Shown: positions 1 to 5,245 of the stretch, piece after piece
How positions within the stretch are numbered: position 1 is the stretch's first letter
Layout of the letters: the number at the start of each line of letters is the position of its first letter
Assembly (NCBI GenBank): GCA_003524845.1
Contig: DQGR01000072.1
Location: 1-7,389, forward strand
DNA length: 7,389 nucleotides
Reading direction: 5' to 3'
Origin: Patescibacteria group bacterium
Lineage (GTDB): Bacteria > Patescibacteriota > Microgenomatia > UBA10105
The notes under the pieces: model-generated
The model's database searches: none
Told to the model about the DNA's origin: nothing
The model's input: the letters and a program-made list of their open reading frames with translations, nothing else
Translations under genes and position numbers: made by a program

Positions 1-66
1 GATCGTCTAACGGTAGGACAACGGACTCTGAATCCGTTTATTTTGGTTCGAATCCAAATCTCCCAG
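1..66 (+). tRNA. tRNA-Gln (anticodon CTG), 5' end cut off by window edge
   Basis: The cloverleaf can be folded from base 6 of the acceptor stem onward. The D stem is GTC/GAC. The anticodon stem ACGGA/TCCGT holds the loop CTCTGAA with anticodon CTG at 28-30. The T arm TTTGG/CCAAA (42-58) has the loop TTCGAAT. The 3' acceptor strand TCTCCCA is at 59-65 and discriminator G at 66. About five 5' bases (expected TGGGA) lie outside the window. The base after G66 starts CAG, not CCA, so the CCA tail must be added after transcription. An inverted repeat begins only five bases downstream, so the tRNA end may be an insertion point. Confidence 0.93.
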
Positions 67-70
67 CAGA

Positions 71-140
71 TTCGACTCGCTGCGCTCGCTCACAGCTATA
101 GCAGCGAAAGAATCATCCTGAGCGAACGAAGTGAGTCGAA
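71..140. repeat. Imperfect inverted repeat, 22-nt arms around a 26-nt loop
   Basis: The left arm (71-92, starting TTCGACTCGC) and right arm (119-140, starting TGAGCGAACG) are reverse complements over 22 bases, except two mismatches and one G-T wobble. The loop (93-118) contains the perfect 8-base palindrome GCTATAGC at 95-102. The unit starts five bases after the tRNA and its right arm runs into the GIY-YIG gene start. The arm sequence resembles short palindromic repeats scattered through many environmental bacterial genomes, but I cannot count copies here. It could also act as a transcript hairpin behind the tRNA. Confidence 0.85.
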
Positions 141-145
141 GGAAT

Positions 146-415
146 ATGTTTTTTGTGTACATTCTGCGAAGTTCTTCAAATCAATTGTATATTGGTCAGA
201 CCAATAATTTTGAAAATAGAGAAAAACAACAATTAAGTAAAAGTTCCAAAGCGGCCAAGTTCATCAAAGATGGGAAAGAATTTAGTCTCGTTTACTCCGA
301 AGAATATTCTACTAGACTAGAATCTATGCGAAGAGAAAAACAGCTAAAAGGTTGGAAAAGAGCTAAAAAAGAAGCGTTGATAAAAGGAGATTTAGCGTTA
401 CTTAAACGTTTATAA
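146..415 (+). CDS. Small GIY-YIG domain endonuclease
   Basis: An 89-residue single-domain protein of the GIY-YIG superfamily, metal-dependent DNA-cutting enzymes related to UvrC and homing endonucleases. The conserved VYIL (Tyr5) and YIGQTNN (Tyr15) segments are present, Arg25 matches the catalytic Arg, and Glu64 in RREKQLKGW (62-70) matches the metal ligand. The basic tail WKRAKKEALI is typical of the small stand-alone family. The His usually found four residues after the catalytic Arg is Gln29. I chose ATG at 146 because the conserved fold starts there; an in-frame GTG at 131 inside the inverted repeat would add five residues. GAAGGA at 138-143 is only two bases from ATG, an unusually short ribosome-site spacing. 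The cellular role is unknown; family members are often seen beside repeats, suggesting a selfish or repair role. Confidence 0.88.
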   Translation: MFFVYILRSSSNQLYIGQTNNFENREKQQLSKSSKAAKFIKDGKEFSLVYSEEYSTRLESMRREKQLKGWKRAKKEALIKGDLALLKRL

Positions 416-433
416 TTCTCACTAAGAAACTAC

Positions 434-461
434 CCGAGGATTTTTAAACCTCGGAGGTTTA
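434..461. repeat. 17-bp palindrome with an alternative hairpin
   Basis: TAAACCTCGGAGGTTTA at 445-461 is a perfect palindrome around the single central G453, with 8-bp arms. CCGAGG at 434-439 can instead pair with CCTCGG at 449-454 around a 9-base loop, so the two structures exclude each other. It sits between the nuclease and methyltransferase genes. No good U-tract follows on the plus strand (ATTAATT), so it is a poor intrinsic terminator. It could be an operator, a dispersed repeat or a processing site. The GGAGG in it is 19 bases from the methyltransferase ATG, too far for a normal ribosome site. Confidence 0.7.
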
Positions 462-476
462 TTAATTAACATTGTA

Positions 477-1049
477 ATGGATCCTTACTTTAAGAAAGAG
501 ATCATTTACCCTTATAAAGGCATAAAGTTTGTGTTTGACGTGGCACATACTTTGTTTTCGACGTTTGCAATAGATCATGGGACTGACATGCTGATTCGGC
601 ATACGGTTTTGAATCACCACAAAACTATTTTGGATCTTGGTTGCGGGTATGGACCAATCGGTATAATTCTCGCTAAAACAAATCCCGACTCGCAGGTGAC
701 CATGATTGATGCAGACTTACTGGCTGTGCGTTACACCACTACTAACATCCGGAAAAACCAGGTTGCAAACGCGATGGCTTTTGGAAGTGTGGGTATGGAA
801 GCCGTTATAGACAAAAATTTCGACCTGATTGTTACAAACATCCCGGCAAAAATTGGTGATGCCGCAATTACGCAGGAGTTTATTCTGACGCCTTATGCCC
901 ATCTGAGTTTTGGAGGAGAACTGTGGATTGTGGTCGTGAATGCGCTCAATCGGCTAATACCTCAGGTTGGGTCTAAAAATAACTTGGATATGAAGCTGGT
1001 GCGAAAGCGGAGCGGGCATTCGTTATATCGAATTAAGAAAAGTAACTAA
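477..1049 (+). CDS. RsmC/YbxB-like class I SAM-dependent methyltransferase
   Basis: A 190-residue Rossmann-fold methyltransferase of the 'methyltransferase small' (MTS) type, whose known members modify guanines in 16S rRNA. Motif I, which binds S-adenosylmethionine, is DLGCGYGPIG at 53-62. Asp78 at the end of the second strand (VTMIDAD) should contact the SAM ribose. Motif IV, normally NPP, reads TNIPAKIG with Asn121 and Pro123, so its middle Pro is Ile. The length matches one-domain YbxB-like proteins rather than full RsmC (about 340 residues). The start is the first ATG after stop codons; no Shine-Dalgarno is near it, and the AT-rich stretch before it would suit a leaderless message. The substrate cannot be fixed from sequence: rRNA guanine is most likely, another small substrate is possible. 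Confidence 0.82.
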   Translation: MDPYFKKEIIYPYKGIKFVFDVAHTLFSTFAIDHGTDMLIRHTVLNHHKTILDLGCGYGPIGIILAKTNPDSQVTMIDADLLAVRYTTTNIRKNQVANAMAFGSVGMEAVIDKNFDLIVTNIPAKIGDAAITQEFILTPYAHLSFGGELWIVVVNALNRLIPQVGSKNNLDMKLVRKRSGHSLYRIKKSN

Positions 1050-1076
1050 CAGAAAAAGTTCTGCTTATTTTTTGTT
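1050..1076 (+). terminator. Weak intrinsic terminator between convergent genes
   Basis: CAGAA (1050-1054) pairs with TTCTG (1059-1063) around the loop AAAG, and is followed by a T-rich run to about 1073. The five-pair stem is short. It lies right after the methyltransferase stop and overlaps the 3' end of the convergent metallopeptidase gene. Confidence 0.5.
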
Positions 1077-1436
1077 TTGTGCCTGGCGTATGCTTACCTC
1101 ATCCATGCCAAAATGATGGCCGATTTCGTGGATCACGGTTTTCCTGACTTGATCGCGTACTAGAGTTACATTCTGTCCAAACAGATTGAGAATCGGACCG
1201 GCAAAGATGGTGATTTTGTCAGGTAGGACTGCGGTATAATTCTGCCTTCTCGTTTGCGGAATACCCTGATACAGGCCAAACAAGGTCATACCTCTACCCA
1301 CTCCACTGGTTCGTAACTGTTCCCGGGTTGGCCAGTCTTCAACCACCACTTCGACATTTTCGAGCTTTTGGGTAAACTCATCCGGCAAACTATCCAAAGC
1401 TTCAGTCACTAATGTCTCAAACTTTTCCCGATTCAT
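1065..1436 (-). CDS. Zincin-like metallopeptidase family protein (DUF1025/PF06262 type)
   Basis: A 123-residue small zinc metallopeptidase. HEIGH at 103-107 gives the HExxH zinc site, extended as HEIGHHFGMDE (103-113) with Gly110 and Asp112, the arrangement of this family. GLYQGIP (54-60) and the strand ITIFAGPI (75-82) are also family hallmarks. There is no signal peptide, so it should be cytoplasmic; substrates of the family are not known to me. AGGA lies nine bases before ATG as a plausible ribosome site. The gene converges on the methyltransferase and diverges from the exported protein gene at 1556. Confidence 0.88.
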   Translation of the reverse strand: MNREKFETLVTEALDSLPDEFTQKLENVEVVVEDWPTREQLRTSGVGRGMTLFGLYQGIPQTRRQNYTAVLPDKITIFAGPILNLFGQNVTLVRDQVRKTVIHEIGHHFGMDEVSIRQAQNKK

Positions 1437-1489
1437 ATAACGTTTTCCTACTTTAACACTTGCAAAAAATATACTTATTGCACCTTTTG

Positions 1490-1518
1490 ATTATAGTTGA
1501 TCTTGGTCAGGAACTGAA
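1490..1518 (-). promoter_or_regulatory. Candidate promoter of the metallopeptidase gene
   Basis: On the minus strand a perfect TATAAT (plus 1490-1495) lies 17 bases from TTCAGT (1513-1518), a weak -35. Predicted start near 1483 gives a leader of about 47 bases ending in AGGA. It overlaps the opposite-strand promoter at 1503-1531, so the two may compete for polymerase. Confidence 0.5.
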
Positions 1519-1531
1519 AAAATGCTATAGT
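1503..1531 (+). promoter_or_regulatory. Extended -10 promoter of the exported protein/ZIP unit
   Basis: TTGGTC (1503-1508), a 17-base spacer ending in TGC, then TATAGT (1526-1531): a sigma70-type extended -10 promoter. Predicted start near 1538 leaves about 18 bases before the ATG at 1556, with no Shine-Dalgarno inside it. The same layout recurs before the genes at 3640 and 6588. Confidence 0.6.
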
Positions 1532-1555
1532 TGAAGGTAACTTCTGCGTATTTAT

Positions 1556-1876
1556 ATGCTGAAAATCGCCGCCACTTTTTTGCTTGGAGTGATTGCCGGA
1601 GCTGGTATTGGTTACTTTACCGGTTATAGTATTGGGGTTGAAGATCGAACTGGCACTAACATTTCTTCTTTTGCAGCCTGCGCTGCTGCTGGCTATCCGG
1701 TTGCAGAAAGTTATCCGCGCCAATGCCGGACTCCGGATGGCAGAAATTTCGTCGAAGATGTTACCGATGGCGTTGCCTGCACGATGGATGCCAAACTCTG
1801 TCCTGATGGCTCATCAGTTGGCCGCACCGGCCCAAATTGCGAATTCGCTCCGTGTCCGGGAGAAATAACCAGATAG
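1556..1876 (+). CDS. Membrane-anchored cysteine-rich exported protein
   Basis: A 106-residue protein with an N-terminal hydrophobic segment (about 4-27) rich in small residues (GVIAGAGIGYFTGYSIG, glycine-zipper-like), which would anchor it with the rest outside. The exterior has six Cys (42, 57, 75, 82, 95, 100), possibly three disulfides. It consists of two modules: residues 38-67, containing YPRQCRTPDGRNF, and residues 74-101, containing CPDGSSVGRTGPNCEFAPC. I recognise both as small modules recurring in exported proteins of Patescibacteria and some other bacteria; their function is unknown to me. ATG at 1556 fits the promoter at 1503-1531. The ZIP gene starts five bases after the stop, so the two are probably cotranscribed. 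An extracytoplasmic metal-related role is conceivable but only inferred from that position. Confidence 0.75.
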   Translation: MLKIAATFLLGVIAGAGIGYFTGYSIGVEDRTGTNISSFAACAAAGYPVAESYPRQCRTPDGRNFVEDVTDGVACTMDAKLCPDGSSVGRTGPNCEFAPCPGEITR

Positions 1877-1881
1877 TGACT

Positions 1882-2643
1882 ATGTTAATTCAAATTATTC
1901 TGATTACGACTTTAGGAAGTGTTGTTTCCTTATTCGGAGGATTTCTACTGCTACTGCGGAAAAACTGGAACATGGCATTTTCATTGCTGCTTACCAGTTT
2001 TGCCGCCGGAGTACTTTTGGCCACCGCATTTCTCGACTTATTTCCGGAAAGCATGGAACACCTGAAAGAAGTTGGCGGAGGAGACGTATTCGTACCGGCA
2101 CTTGTCGGTATAGTCTGTTTTTTTCTGCTCGAGCGCACACTTCTCTGGTTTCACCATCACCATGGTTCACACGGGATCAAGCCAACGGTCTGGATGATAA
2201 CACTTGGTGATGGCGTGCATAACTTTATTGACGGGGTGGCAATTGCGGCGACTTTTATTCTTAATCCCTCAATTGGTGTCATGACGGCCTTGGCAGTTGC
2301 CGCACATGAAATTCCGCAGGAAATTGCGGATTTTAGCGTGTTACTTTCTCGTGGGCTTTCAAAACAAAAGGCAATTATTTTTAATGTAGCTTCTGCGCTC
2401 ACTGCATTGGTAGGTGCAATTGGTATGTATTTGTTTTCGGAGATTTTGGAAATGCACTTAGGCTTTATTACCGCCTTTGCCGCCGGTATGTTTGTGTATA
2501 TTGCGCTTTCAGATTTGATTCCGGAACTGCACCATTCGGAAAACAAGAAAGAAACGATACCGCAAATAGCAGCGTTTTTAGTAGGTATTATGCTTGTTTT
2601 CTTATTAAAAACGATAATTGGTGAAGCAGCTCATGGGGTTTGA
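1882..2643 (+). CDS. ZIP family divalent metal transporter
   Basis: A 253-residue integral membrane protein with about eight hydrophobic segments, the usual ZIP size. The paired metal-site helices are clear: HNFIDGVAIA (113-122) and HEIPQEIADF (142-151), giving His113, Asn114, Asp117, His142, Glu143 and Glu147. A His-rich loop (HHHHGSH, 91-97) comes just before the first of these helices and may collect metal. The HN..DG / HE.P.E..DF pattern is closest to the LIV-1/GufA-like side of the family. ZIP proteins move Zn, Fe, Mn or related divalent ions into the cytoplasm; specificity cannot be read here. I chose ATG at 1882 because hydrophobic segment 1 starts there; an in-frame GTG at 1876 would add two residues. 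It shares a transcript with the gene at 1556 and converges on the FTR1 gene with a three-base gap. Confidence 0.93.
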   Translation: MLIQIILITTLGSVVSLFGGFLLLLRKNWNMAFSLLLTSFAAGVLLATAFLDLFPESMEHLKEVGGGDVFVPALVGIVCFFLLERTLLWFHHHHGSHGIKPTVWMITLGDGVHNFIDGVAIAATFILNPSIGVMTALAVAAHEIPQEIADFSVLLSRGLSKQKAIIFNVASALTALVGAIGMYLFSEILEMHLGFITAFAAGMFVYIALSDLIPELHHSENKKETIPQIAAFLVGIMLVFLLKTIIGEAAHGV

Positions 2644-2646
2644 TCA

Positions 2647-3462
2647 TTATGAATGCGAATGAACTGAACGCCGGAAAAATACCCACCAGCTCATGAGGCC
2701 AGTGTAATATCCGTAGATTGCAAGTTGGGTCAGATCCATTTTTTGGGTCAGGCCGAAGACTGATTTAACTAAATCTCCAGTAAAGGTAGTTTTGGCCGGA
2801 ATTAAACCGAGAGAAAATTGACCAATTTCCGGCCATAAGCCCACTTCCGCAAATTCATGTACTCCCTGCGCCAATAGTCCAGCGGCAAACAGAATCAAGA
2901 GTGCGCTCGTCAGCCGGAAAGCATAGAATACCGGTAGTCGTAAGGTAGCAGTGAACAGTCCGGCGGCGATGAGTAATGCAATCAGTACTCCGGAAATAAA
3001 TCCGGTAAAGATGCTTACCGGCTGGCTGGAGAAATAGATAGTCGACAGAAACAACACAATCTCAAACCCTTCTCTGAATACCGCGGTAAACACCAGCGCA
3101 AACACGCCCCTTTGTTCCTGATTTTCGATCGTAGTGTTTATTTTTTGCAACAGATGACTTTTGTAGGTGGCAAAATATTTATGGAGGAAAAAGACGGCCC
3201 AGGTGATGAAAATTGCTGACACGATCATTAAGCTGCCTTCGATGTACGGTTCATGCGTTTCATACAAATTCTGGACTTTAAGGCCGATGAGACTACCTAA
3301 AAGCAATAAAAGTAAACTTACGAGACCTGCACTCAAGGTTGCCAGCCAAACGGTTTTAATAAACTTAACTTGTTTGGTTTTAATGAGAATGCCGAGAATT
3401 GTCGCGACAATGAGCGCGGCTTCAATCACTTCGCGAAAGGTAATCAGAAATGCCGGAATCAT
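2647..3462 (-). CDS. FTR1 family iron permease
   Basis: A 271-residue membrane protein with about seven hydrophobic segments. The two REXXE signatures of the FTR1/EfeU family are present: REVIE (10-14) in the first helix and REGFE (130-134) in the fourth, with an acidic ETHEPYIEG stretch at 68-76 between them. These Glu residues carry iron through the membrane in characterised homologues. Typical partners (EfeO, EfeB or a multicopper oxidase) are not in the window, so the electron or oxidation partner is unknown. ATG at 3462 is followed directly by the first REXXE helix; no Shine-Dalgarno is visible. Upstream are a promoter, a possible leader peptide and a terminator-like hairpin (separate entries), suggesting regulated expression. 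Confidence 0.93.
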   Translation of the reverse strand: MIPAFLITFREVIEAALIVATILGILIKTKQVKFIKTVWLATLSAGLVSLLLLLLGSLIGLKVQNLYETHEPYIEGSLMIVSAIFITWAVFFLHKYFATYKSHLLQKINTTIENQEQRGVFALVFTAVFREGFEIVLFLSTIYFSSQPVSIFTGFISGVLIALLIAAGLFTATLRLPVFYAFRLTSALLILFAAGLLAQGVHEFAEVGLWPEIGQFSLGLIPAKTTFTGDLVKSVFGLTQKMDLTQLAIYGYYTGLMSWWVFFRRSVHSHS

Positions 3463-3473
3463 ATGCGTGCACC

Positions 3474-3501
3474 AAAAAACGACCCCTTATTACGGTCGTT
3501 T
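3474..3501 (-). terminator. Terminator-like hairpin in the FTR1 leader (attenuator candidate)
   Basis: Read on the minus strand, AAACGACC (3501-3494) pairs perfectly with GGTCGTTT (3484-3477) around a 9-base loop, and the 3' arm merges into a run of six T (3479-3474). This is the form of an intrinsic terminator, placed 11 bases before the FTR1 start codon instead of after a gene. It could be an attenuator, a 5' stabilising hairpin, or, as DNA, an 8-9-8 operator for a repressor. The opposite strand lacks a T-run. Confidence 0.65.
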
Positions 3502-3547
3502 ACAGTATACCTGAATTTGTTAAGGCGGGAGCCGTTAAAAACCGCAT
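3500..3547 (-). CDS. Possible 15-residue leader peptide upstream of FTR1
   Basis: A minus-strand frame reads MRFLTAPALTNSGIL and stops with TAA at 3502-3500, two bases of which are already part of the terminator-like stem. Its ATG falls at the transcription start predicted from the promoter at 3555-3583, so it would be leaderless. A second in-frame ATG at 3553 lies upstream of that start. No run of one codon points to an amino-acid sensor. Short frames occur by chance, so the case rests on the position of its start and stop relative to promoter and hairpin. Confidence 0.35.
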   Translation of the reverse strand: MRFLTAPALTNSGIL

Positions 3548-3554
3548 ACTCATG

Positions 3555-3583
3555 TTTATACTCAAAAATAATAGGTAAGTCAA
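3555..3583 (-). promoter_or_regulatory. Strong sigma70-like promoter of FTR1
   Basis: On the minus strand, TTGACT (3583-3578), a 17-base spacer and TATAAA (3560-3555) match consensus in 5 of 6 at each element, the best promoter in the window. Predicted start near 3548-3547 gives an FTR1 leader of about 85 bases. A weaker second -10 (TATACT, minus 3509-3504) has no good -35. Confidence 0.65.
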
Positions 3584-3599
3584 CCGTAACCATGCCATA

Positions 3600-3628
3600 T
3601 TGTATTCATGCCTAGCTATTGCTACCAT
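3600..3628 (+). promoter_or_regulatory. Extended -10 promoter of the receiver-domain gene
   Basis: TTGTAT (3600-3605), a 17-base spacer ending in TGC, and TACCAT (3623-3628). Predicted start near 3635 leaves about five bases before the ATG at 3640. This also argues against a TTG start at 3619, which lies inside the promoter. Confidence 0.5.
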
Positions 3629-3639
3629 GCGAGAAGAGT

Positions 3640-4050
3640 ATGGATGCCAGGCGCAATGATTCCGCAGCCAAAAATATCCTGATTGCCGAACATGATCAGG
3701 AGTCAGGTGAAAAACTAATGGCGGCGTTAAAAACGTATAACTTCACCGGTGACTTAGTCCATGACGGACAGACAGTGTTAGAAAAATTAAATACCGGCGT
3801 ATATGACGCGATTTTACTTAATCTGGTGTTGCCAACAATTACCGGTATTGATGTGTTGACGACAATCCGCAAACCAGAAAGTAAACACAAGAAATTAGCA
3901 GTATTTGTAATGACTAACTTTGACCATCGGCATCTGATTGAAGCAGCTTTTACAATAGGAGCTGACAGATTTTTCTTAAAGTCGCAGTTAAGTTCGGACG
4001 CAATGATTGCGGAAATTGCGAATTTTTTTGCGCAACTGCCCAAGACTTAA
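3640..4050 (+). CDS. Stand-alone receiver domain (pseudo-response regulator, Asp to Asn)
   Basis: A 136-residue protein that is a single CheY-like receiver with no output domain. ILIAEHDQE (13-21) is the first strand with the metal-binding acids, DAILLNLVLP (56-65) is the phosphorylation-site strand, Thr92 (VMTN) and Lys114 (FLKS) match the conserved Thr and Lys. The phosphoacceptor Asp is replaced by Asn61 (codon AAT), and one of the two acidic residues at the metal site is His18, so normal phosphorylation is not expected. ATG 3640 fits the promoter just upstream; an alternative TTG at 3619 would add seven residues. VIT1 starts 26 bases downstream, so the two are probably cotranscribed. It may act through protein-protein contact; the partner is unknown and no kinase is present. 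Confidence 0.85.
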   Translation: MDARRNDSAAKNILIAEHDQESGEKLMAALKTYNFTGDLVHDGQTVLEKLNTGVYDAILLNLVLPTITGIDVLTTIRKPESKHKKLAVFVMTNFDHRHLIEAAFTIGADRFFLKSQLSSDAMIAEIANFFAQLPKT

Positions 4051-4057
4051 AAACTAT

Positions 4058-4063
4058 TACAGT
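4058..4063 (+). promoter_or_regulatory. Possible internal -10 element before VIT1
   Basis: TACAGT lies 13 bases before the VIT1 ATG, a distance that would give a six-base leader. No convincing -35 is seen, and readthrough from the receiver gene is equally likely. Confidence 0.25.
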
Positions 4064-4075
4064 TAAACTTTTACT

Positions 4076-4849
4076 ATGGCAGAAAAAATTACGCTATCAG
4101 TAGAAACTGCCCGCAAACTGCACCGTGAAGGTAAACAAATGCAGTTGCATAGCGCGGGTAAGTTTGATAACGGGGTTTTGAAAGCCGCGGTCTTTGGCGC
4201 CAACGACGGGATTGTCACTACATTTGCCGTAGTTGCCGGAGTTGCGGGCGCGCAATTATCGCCGGCAATTGTCCTCGTGATGGGATTGGCGAACATGTTT
4301 GCCGACGGGCTTTCAATGGGGCTCGGTGATTATTTAGGTGAACGGTCTGAAGCCAGGCATCGGGCCCGGCAGTACGAAATTGAAAAATGGGAGATTGCAT
4401 ATATTCCCGAAGAAGAACTGATTGAACTGGATCGTTATTTCCAAAAGAAAGAAATTAATGAAGGCGACCGAAAGCAGTTAACCAACATACTGCGCAAATA
4501 CCCCAAATTCTGGGCAGAGCTTGGCTTTATTGATGAAATGGGGATGACGCCTCAAATCGATCGCCAACTCTGGTTGAGTGGCGCCGTCACCTTTTTCGCA
4601 TTTCTAGGAGCCGGTTTTCTGCCGCTGACCCCCTATGTCCTGTTTTATCTGGGAGCTCCACTTGCACCAGAACACCAATTTACCTATTCGATGATCGCCA
4701 CCACTTTAGCCCTGTTTTGTGTTGGCAGCTTGCGGACCTATATTACCAAGGGCGCCTGGTGGAAAAATGGCCTGGAAATGCTCGGCATCGGCACTATTGC
4801 TGCAGCTACCGCTTATGTTTTAGGCGCACTGATTGCGAATGTTGTCTAA
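4076..4849 (+). CDS. VIT1/CCC1 family Fe(II)/Mn(II) transporter
   Basis: A 257-residue membrane protein of the VIT1/CCC1 family, which moves Fe(II) or Mn(II) out of the cytoplasm (in eukaryotes into vacuoles). Helix 1 carries VFGANDGIVTTFAVVAG (39-55) with Asp44, and helix 2 carries NMFADGLSMGLGDYLGERSE (73-92), the most conserved family segments. A cytoplasmic stretch (about 93-163) rich in Glu (EIEKWEIAYIPEEELIEL) corresponds to the metal-binding domain between helices 2 and 3. Three more helices follow (about 165-193, 203-220, 231-256). No fused ferritin-like domain is present. There is no Shine-Dalgarno before the ATG. It follows the pseudo-receiver gene closely and faces FTR1 and ZIP across the cluster, so it could balance their uptake by detoxifying excess metal; this is inference. 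Confidence 0.93.
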   Translation: MAEKITLSVETARKLHREGKQMQLHSAGKFDNGVLKAAVFGANDGIVTTFAVVAGVAGAQLSPAIVLVMGLANMFADGLSMGLGDYLGERSEARHRARQYEIEKWEIAYIPEEELIELDRYFQKKEINEGDRKQLTNILRKYPKFWAELGFIDEMGMTPQIDRQLWLSGAVTFFAFLGAGFLPLTPYVLFYLGAPLAPEHQFTYSMIATTLALFCVGSLRTYITKGAWWKNGLEMLGIGTIAAATAYVLGALIANVV

Positions 4850-4851
4850 GC

Positions 4852-5238
4852 CTACTTTTTAACTGGCAAAAATTTCCACACAACCCATTGGATTATCGTG
4901 ACTGCGGTTGCAATCATGCCAACTGAGATCACATTCTGGATACCAATACCGGTTAAATCAGCGTATCGAGCCAGGACCCAGAGCGCAATTATATTGATAA
5001 ATTCAAGGGCAATGACCAGCTGCCATTCTTCGGCCAGATGGATGTTGAGCGACTCGAGTGCCGGTTTGGAAATGGTGTTCACAATTGCCAGTAAAAAGCC
5101 GCTAATTACACTAGCCAGAAATGGAGTCAGGCGCATGTTGCCGACTACCAGCATCGAGCCAAAAAAATACGGCGCAAAATAGAGAAATCCGCTATTTATA
5201 ACCCAGTAAATAAAAAAATACCGTGAGTTTTTTTTCAT
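4852..5238 (-). CDS. Small four-helix membrane protein, possibly YvlD/phage-holin-like
   Basis: A 128-residue protein with a basic N-terminus (MKKNSR) and four hydrophobic segments at about 7-31, 38-56, 72-90 and 102-123, ending in a basic tail (PVKK). The second segment with VISGFLLAIVNTISKPAL (44-61) resembles the 'phage holin family' (YvlD/DUF360) proteins common in small bacterial genomes, but the match is only by eye and I am unsure. The function is unknown. Unlike most genes here it has a near-perfect Shine-Dalgarno. Its stop lies two bases from the VIT1 stop (convergent), and it diverges from the gene at 5343. Confidence 0.72.
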   Translation of the reverse strand: MKKNSRYFFIYWVINSGFLYFAPYFFGSMLVVGNMRLTPFLASVISGFLLAIVNTISKPALESLNIHLAEEWQLVIALEFINIIALWVLARYADLTGIGIQNVISVGMIATAVTIIQWVVWKFLPVKK

Positions 5239-5245
5239 GTTTCTT

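Noticed and set aside
414..425. AATTCTCACTAA occurs here and again at 7365-7376, possibly a direct repeat bounding a region
   Set aside because: A 12-base match is expected about once by chance in a window this size, and no further similarity surrounds it.
1593..1868. Second plus-strand frame overlapping the exported protein gene
   Set aside because: The other frame has the coherent anchor-plus-Cys-module protein; this one is a frame shadow.
2157..2546. Long open frame on the minus strand inside the ZIP gene
   Set aside because: It lies wholly opposite a clear ZIP gene, its product shows no recognisable motif, and there is no promoter or ribosome site.
3493..3500. CGGTCGTT shared with 5295-5302, possibly a common operator
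   Set aside because: Only eight bases match, and the second site lacks the inverted partner found in the FTR1 leader.
3619..3639. TTG start for the receiver gene, giving seven extra residues
   Set aside because: It falls inside the predicted promoter and has no ribosome site, and the receiver fold begins after ATG 3640.
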